A stretch of DNA of 64,000 nucleotides from Gluconacetobacter takamatsuzukensis (GTDB lineage: Bacteria > Pseudomonadota > Alphaproteobacteria > Acetobacterales > Acetobacteraceae). A program made the translations under genes and the position numbers. Below are positions 60,827 to 64,000 of this stretch, piece after piece (position 1 is the stretch's first letter; every line of letters begins with the position of its first letter). Below the pieces are notes generated by a model. That model made no database searches. It was given only the letters and a program-made list of their open reading frames with translations, and was not told the DNA's origin. Location: the NCBI RefSeq assembly GCF_014174275.1, contig NZ_JABEQK010000004.1, forward strand, positions 1-64,000, written 5' to 3'.

Positions 60827-61852
60827 ATGAGACGATACGATCCATGCACCATCCTGCGGATTCTTGCCGTATCCTGCGTTGTCTGGCCCGCCATCGGGCA
60901 GGGACGGACGGTCGTGGACATGGCGGGGCAGAGCGTGACCGTGCCGGATCATCCGGCCCGGATTGCGGATCTGTGGTTCGCGCACAATGCCGTGACCATC
61001 ATGCTGGGCGCCGCCGGGCGGATTGCGGTGACCAACGACCTGCCCCCCACACGCCCCTGGATGTATCGCGTGGCGCCGGATCTGTATCGGGCGACTGGTG
61101 TTGTGGGGATGGTGCCGAATGTGGAGATGCTGCGCCATGCGGACGTGGATGTCGCGTTCGTTTCCAGCGACTCGCCGGCCCTGGAACCGATGCGGCGGAT
61201 TGGGCTGCCGGTGGTTCAGGCGGGGTTTACCGACGAGGCGTCATTGCGGCAGGCGGTGGCGCTGACGGCAGAGGTGCTGGGTGATCCGCAGGCGCATGAG
61301 GTCGCTGGGCGCTATGTGGCGATGCTGGATGCGACGCGCGATCGGGTTGCGGCGGCTGTTAGCGACATACCGGAAGGCCGCCGACCACGGGTATTGCATA
61401 TTCAGTCGTTGGTTCCGTTGAAGATCGACGGTACGCATACGATCATCGATGACTGGATCACACGGGCCGGGGGGCGGAATGCGGCTGATATTCCCGGCAA
61501 CATGCATCCGGTTTCAGTGGAACAGGTCGCCGCGTGGGACCCGGATGTCATTATTTTTGGGGGGGATGCCGGCGCGTTTGATCCTGCATCCGCGCAGTGG
61601 GCGGGGCTGCGGGCTGTGCGGGCGGGGCGGGTCTATCGTAATCCGGTGGGTGTGTTTCCATGGGATCGGTATGGGATTGAATACCCGCTCCAGCTTCTGT
61701 GGACGGCGCAGACGTTGTATCCCGAACGCTTCGTGAAGCTTGACATGATTGGGGATACAATTCTGTTTTATCACGATTTTTTTGGATATGATCTGTCTCA
61801 TGCCGATGCTGCGCGCATATTGGCGGCCAAGGGGCCCGATAGCGCACCATGA
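60827..61852 (+). CDS. ABC importer substrate-binding protein (siderophore/cobalamin type)
   Basis: A 341-residue periplasmic binding protein of the FecB/BtuF class. A hydrophobic leader (LRILAVSCVVWPAIGQG) is followed by RTVVDMAGQSVTVPDHPARIADLW, the typical N-terminal strand, and VEQVAAWDPDVIIFGGDAGAF. The ligand is probably a ferric chelate or a corrinoid. ATG 60827 has GAGGG about 8 bases upstream. Its stop overlaps the permease ATG, so the three importer genes form one coupled operon. Confidence 0.87.
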   Translation: MRRYDPCTILRILAVSCVVWPAIGQGRTVVDMAGQSVTVPDHPARIADLWFAHNAVTIMLGAAGRIAVTNDLPPTRPWMYRVAPDLYRATGVVGMVPNVEMLRHADVDVAFVSSDSPALEPMRRIGLPVVQAGFTDEASLRQAVALTAEVLGDPQAHEVAGRYVAMLDATRDRVAAAVSDIPEGRRPRVLHIQSLVPLKIDGTHTIIDDWITRAGGRNAADIPGNMHPVSVEQVAAWDPDVIIFGGDAGAFDPASAQWAGLRAVRAGRVYRNPVGVFPWDRYGIEYPLQLLWTAQTLYPERFVKLDMIGDTILFYHDFFGYDLSHADAARILAAKGPDSAP

Positions 61853-62865
61853 ATGCGTGGCGCGAGCGTGCGCTGTGGGCGGCGGCGCTCGGGGGGCTGT
61901 TGGCGCTGGTGGTGGTGTCGCTGGGGCTTGGCCGGTTTCGGGTGCCGTTGGATGAACTGATGTCGGTGCTGCTGGGGCGGGATGGGGCGATGCCGGATGG
62001 GCGCCGGGCGTTGCTGCATTCCATCCTGCTGGCGACGCGCCTGCCGCGTGTTGCCGGGGCGGTGGTGGTGGGAGCTGCGCTGTCGGTTTCGGGGGCGGGT
62101 TTTCAGGCTGTGTTCCGTAACCCTTTGGTATCGCCTGGGTTATTGGGAGTTCTGGCGGGGGCTGGGTTTGGCGCTGCGCTGGGGATTGTGGCCGGGGCTT
62201 CGCCGCTGGGGATGCATTTTCTGTCGTTTGCGGGGGGGGCTGTGGCCGTTGGGGCGGCCGTTGGGGTGGCGCGGCTGTTTGATGCGGCGTCGATGCTGAT
62301 GCTGGTGTTTGGGGGGCTGGTCAGTACGGCGCTGTTTACGGCGCTGCTGTCGCTGCTGAAATATGTGGCTGACCCCGATAAGCAATTGCCGGATATTGTT
62401 TTTTGGCTGCTGGGAAGCCTGACGCAGGTGACGGGGGCCGATGTGGGCATGATGGCGGTGCCGGTGGCGATCGGCATTGTGGGGCTGACGCTTTGCGGGC
62501 GCATGCTGGATGCGCTGGCAATGGGGGACGATGAGGCGCGGACGTTGGGGGTGCCGGTTGGCGTCTTGCGTTATGGCGTGATTGCGATTGCAACGATTCT
62601 GTCGGCGGTGACGGTTTCGGTGGCGGGGATGATCGGGTGGATCGGGTTGATCGTGCCGCATGTCGCCCGGTTGCTGGCAGGGCCGTGCAATGCGCGTGTG
62701 CTGCCGCTCAGCGCCTGTCTGGGGGGGGCGTTTCTGCTGGTTTGCGACGACCTGGCGCGGTGCGTATCGGTGGAGGAAATTCCTGTCGGGTTGATTGCGG
62801 ACCTGCTGGGGGTTTGCGTGTTTCTCTCGGTGTTGCGGTTGATCCGGCGGGGGTGGGTGGAGTGA
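61849..62865 (+). CDS. FecCD-family ABC permease
   Basis: A 338-residue polytopic permease with about nine to ten transmembrane helices, working as a homodimer with the ATPase encoded next. The segment SGAGFQAVFRNPLVSPGLLGVLAGAGFGAALGI is the FecCD signature, and GMIGWIGLIVPHVARLLAGP is the conserved coupling region. It overlaps the binding-protein gene (ATGA) and the ATPase gene (GTGA). Confidence 0.91.
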   Translation: MNAWRERALWAAALGGLLALVVVSLGLGRFRVPLDELMSVLLGRDGAMPDGRRALLHSILLATRLPRVAGAVVVGAALSVSGAGFQAVFRNPLVSPGLLGVLAGAGFGAALGIVAGASPLGMHFLSFAGGAVAVGAAVGVARLFDAASMLMLVFGGLVSTALFTALLSLLKYVADPDKQLPDIVFWLLGSLTQVTGADVGMMAVPVAIGIVGLTLCGRMLDALAMGDDEARTLGVPVGVLRYGVIAIATILSAVTVSVAGMIGWIGLIVPHVARLLAGPCNARVLPLSACLGGAFLLVCDDLARCVSVEEIPVGLIADLLGVCVFLSVLRLIRRGWVE

Positions 62866-63605
62866 CCGGGCTGGCGGTCGAGGACCTGTCTTTCGTGCGG
62901 GGTGGGCGGTGGGTGCTGGAAGGGATTTCGTTCGCGATCGCGGGGGGCGAGATGGTCGCGCTGCTGGGGCCGAACGGGGCGGGAAAGACGACGCTGCTGC
63001 GGCTGGTCCTGCGGCTGTTGCAGCCCCGGTCGGGGCGGGTGCTGCTGGACGGGCGCCCGATATCGGGCATGTCGCGGCGCGAGCTGGCGACCCATCTGGC
63101 CTATGTGCCGCAGGGGCATGGGGTGGTCTTTCCCTATCGGGTGCGCGACGTGGTGGCGTTGGGGCGGCTGGCCGGCGGGGCGATGCTGGCGCCTGTGGTG
63201 CCGGTGGCGGACCGGGAGGCCGCCGAGCTTGCCATGTCGCGGCTTGCCATTGGGCATCTGGCGGATCGATCCTACGCCACGCTCTCCGGGGGGGAGCGGC
63301 AGGCGGTGCTGATCGCACGGGCGCTGGCGCAGGGGGCGCGCCTGCTGGTGCTGGATGAGCCGGAAACGGGACTGGATTACGGACAGCAGCAGCGGCTGGC
63401 CGAGTTGCTGCGCCAGCTGGCGGGCGAGGGCTATGGCATTCTGGCCACCACGCACGACCCGCTGCGGGCCGCGCGGCTATTCAGCCGCGCGATCCTGATG
63501 CGCGAGGGCCGGCTGGTTGCCGACGGGCCGGCCGCCGAAATGCTGTCAGCGGCGGCGATTGCCGATCTGTACGGATTTAACGTGGCTTCGGTTCGGCCTG
63601 CATGA
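62862..63605 (+). CDS. ABC importer ATPase (siderophore/cobalamin type)
   Basis: A 247-residue ATP-binding subunit of the FepC/BtuD class. Walker A is LLGPNGAGKTT near residue 36; the Q-loop is YVPQ; the signature is LSGGERQ; Walker B is LLVLDEPETGLD; the switch His is in TTHDP. Start is GTG 62862 overlapping the permease stop. Its 3' end overlaps the convergent GH92 gene by 29 bases. Confidence 0.93.
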   Translation: MTGLAVEDLSFVRGGRWVLEGISFAIAGGEMVALLGPNGAGKTTLLRLVLRLLQPRSGRVLLDGRPISGMSRRELATHLAYVPQGHGVVFPYRVRDVVALGRLAGGAMLAPVVPVADREAAELAMSRLAIGHLADRSYATLSGGERQAVLIARALAQGARLLVLDEPETGLDYGQQQRLAELLRQLAGEGYGILATTHDPLRAARLFSRAILMREGRLVADGPAAEMLSAAAIADLYGFNVASVRPA

Positions 63606-64000
63606 CGAAATGCAGTTCGCCGCCCTTGAGGATATCGCCATGGCGCAGGTGCAGCAGGTCCTGCGGCCTGCCGTTGAGGGTGACGGTCGCGACATAAGGG
63701 TGCGCTGCGTCCAGATGGTCGGCCGTCATGGTGAAGGTGCGGCCGTTGGGCAGGTGGATTGTCGCCCGGGGGACGAAGGGGCGGCCGATTGTGTAGTCGT
63801 TGCTGCCGGGGGCGACGGGATAGAAGCCGAGTGCGGTGAACAAGTACCAGGCTGAGGTCTGGCCCAGATCGTCATTGCCAGCCAGGCCGTCGGGATGGGC
63901 ATTGTACTGGCTTTCCATGATCTGCCGGAGGCGCTGCTGCGTCTTCCATGGGGCGCCGGCATAATCGTAGAGATAGGCGATATGGTGGCCGGGCTCGTTA
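63577..64000 (-). CDS. GH92-family alpha-mannosidase, C-terminal fragment
   Basis: The C-terminal 140 residues of a glycoside hydrolase family 92 exo-mannosidase; the rest lies beyond the right edge. NEPGHHIAYLYDYAGAPWKTQ, GLAGNDDLGQTSAWYLFTALGFYPVAPG and YTIGRPFVPRATIHLPNG are the most conserved GH92 elements, including residues near the calcium and substrate site. Members are calcium-dependent and usually secreted. It is convergent with the ABC operon. Confidence 0.9.
   Translation of the reverse strand, partial: NEPGHHIAYLYDYAGAPWKTQQRLRQIMESQYNAHPDGLAGNDDLGQTSAWYLFTALGFYPVAPGSNDYTIGRPFVPRATIHLPNGRTFTMTADHLDAAHPYVATVTLNGRPQDLLHLRHGDILKGGELHFVMQAEPKPR

Overview
The window is high-GC (roughly two thirds G+C by eye), densely coded Gram-negative DNA. 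The protein families and gene order (rpoZ-rel-acpS-lepB-rnc-era, pyrH-frr-uppS-cdsA-dxr-rseP-bamA-ompH-lpxD-fabZ-lpxA-lpxI, a membrane malate:quinone oxidoreductase, MsrPQ, an rkp-like K-antigen locus) point to an alphaproteobacterium, most likely an acetic acid bacterium (Acetobacteraceae, Gluconacetobacter/Komagataeibacter-like). The genus is an inference from family resemblance. There is no rRNA in the window to confirm it.

Region 1 (1-18.3 kb) is a surface-polysaccharide locus. It holds the start of rfbA and all of rfbB (dTDP-sugar supply), an LTA-synthase-type alkaline-phosphatase-fold membrane enzyme, two GT4 glycosyltransferases, a UDP-glucuronate-4-epimerase-like enzyme, KpsC-like and KpsS-like capsule proteins and, in opposite orientation, a 2351-residue type I polyketide synthase translationally coupled to an alpha-oxoamine synthase. 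The PKS/oxoamine-synthase pair beside KpsC/KpsS resembles the rkpA/rkpG arrangement of rhizobial K-antigen loci. It suggests an amino-polyketide (sphingoid-base-like) lipid made for capsule assembly or anchoring.

Region 2 (18.3-20 kb) contains a tRNA-Arg(CCU) gene interrupted directly after the anticodon by a 231-nt group I intron that carries no ORF.

Region 3 (19.2-39.8 kb) is mostly housekeeping and metabolic: leuS-lptE-holA, a DUF3576 lipoprotein, a GH3-family protein that seems to lack its nucleophile, a MoaB/CinA-type protein, an SMP-30 lactonase, a GNAT-Nudix fusion, a Rieske oxygenase, a DUF815 ATPase, yajC, an MFS sugar transporter, Fe-superoxide dismutase, a squalene/phytoene-synthase-like protein, a 3-hydroxyisobutyrate-dehydrogenase-family enzyme, msrPQ and mqo.

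Region 4 (39.8-46.1 kb) has a NYN-domain protein, folK and the stringent-response/processing operon rpoZ-rel-acpS-lepB-rnc. Region 5 (46.1-60.1 kb) is a long same-strand run from era through pyrH, frr and the isoprenoid, phospholipid, outer-membrane and lipid A genes to lpxI and a glyoxalase-family gene. Base composition and strand skew appear to change between rnc and era: left of it the plus strand is C-rich, right of it G/T-rich and somewhat lower in GC.

Region 6 (60.2-64 kb) has a secreted cupin, a divergent three-gene FecCD-type ABC importer (siderophore or cobalamin) and the C-terminal end of a GH92 mannosidase cut by the window edge. No CRISPR array, insertion sequence, prophage or att site was seen.
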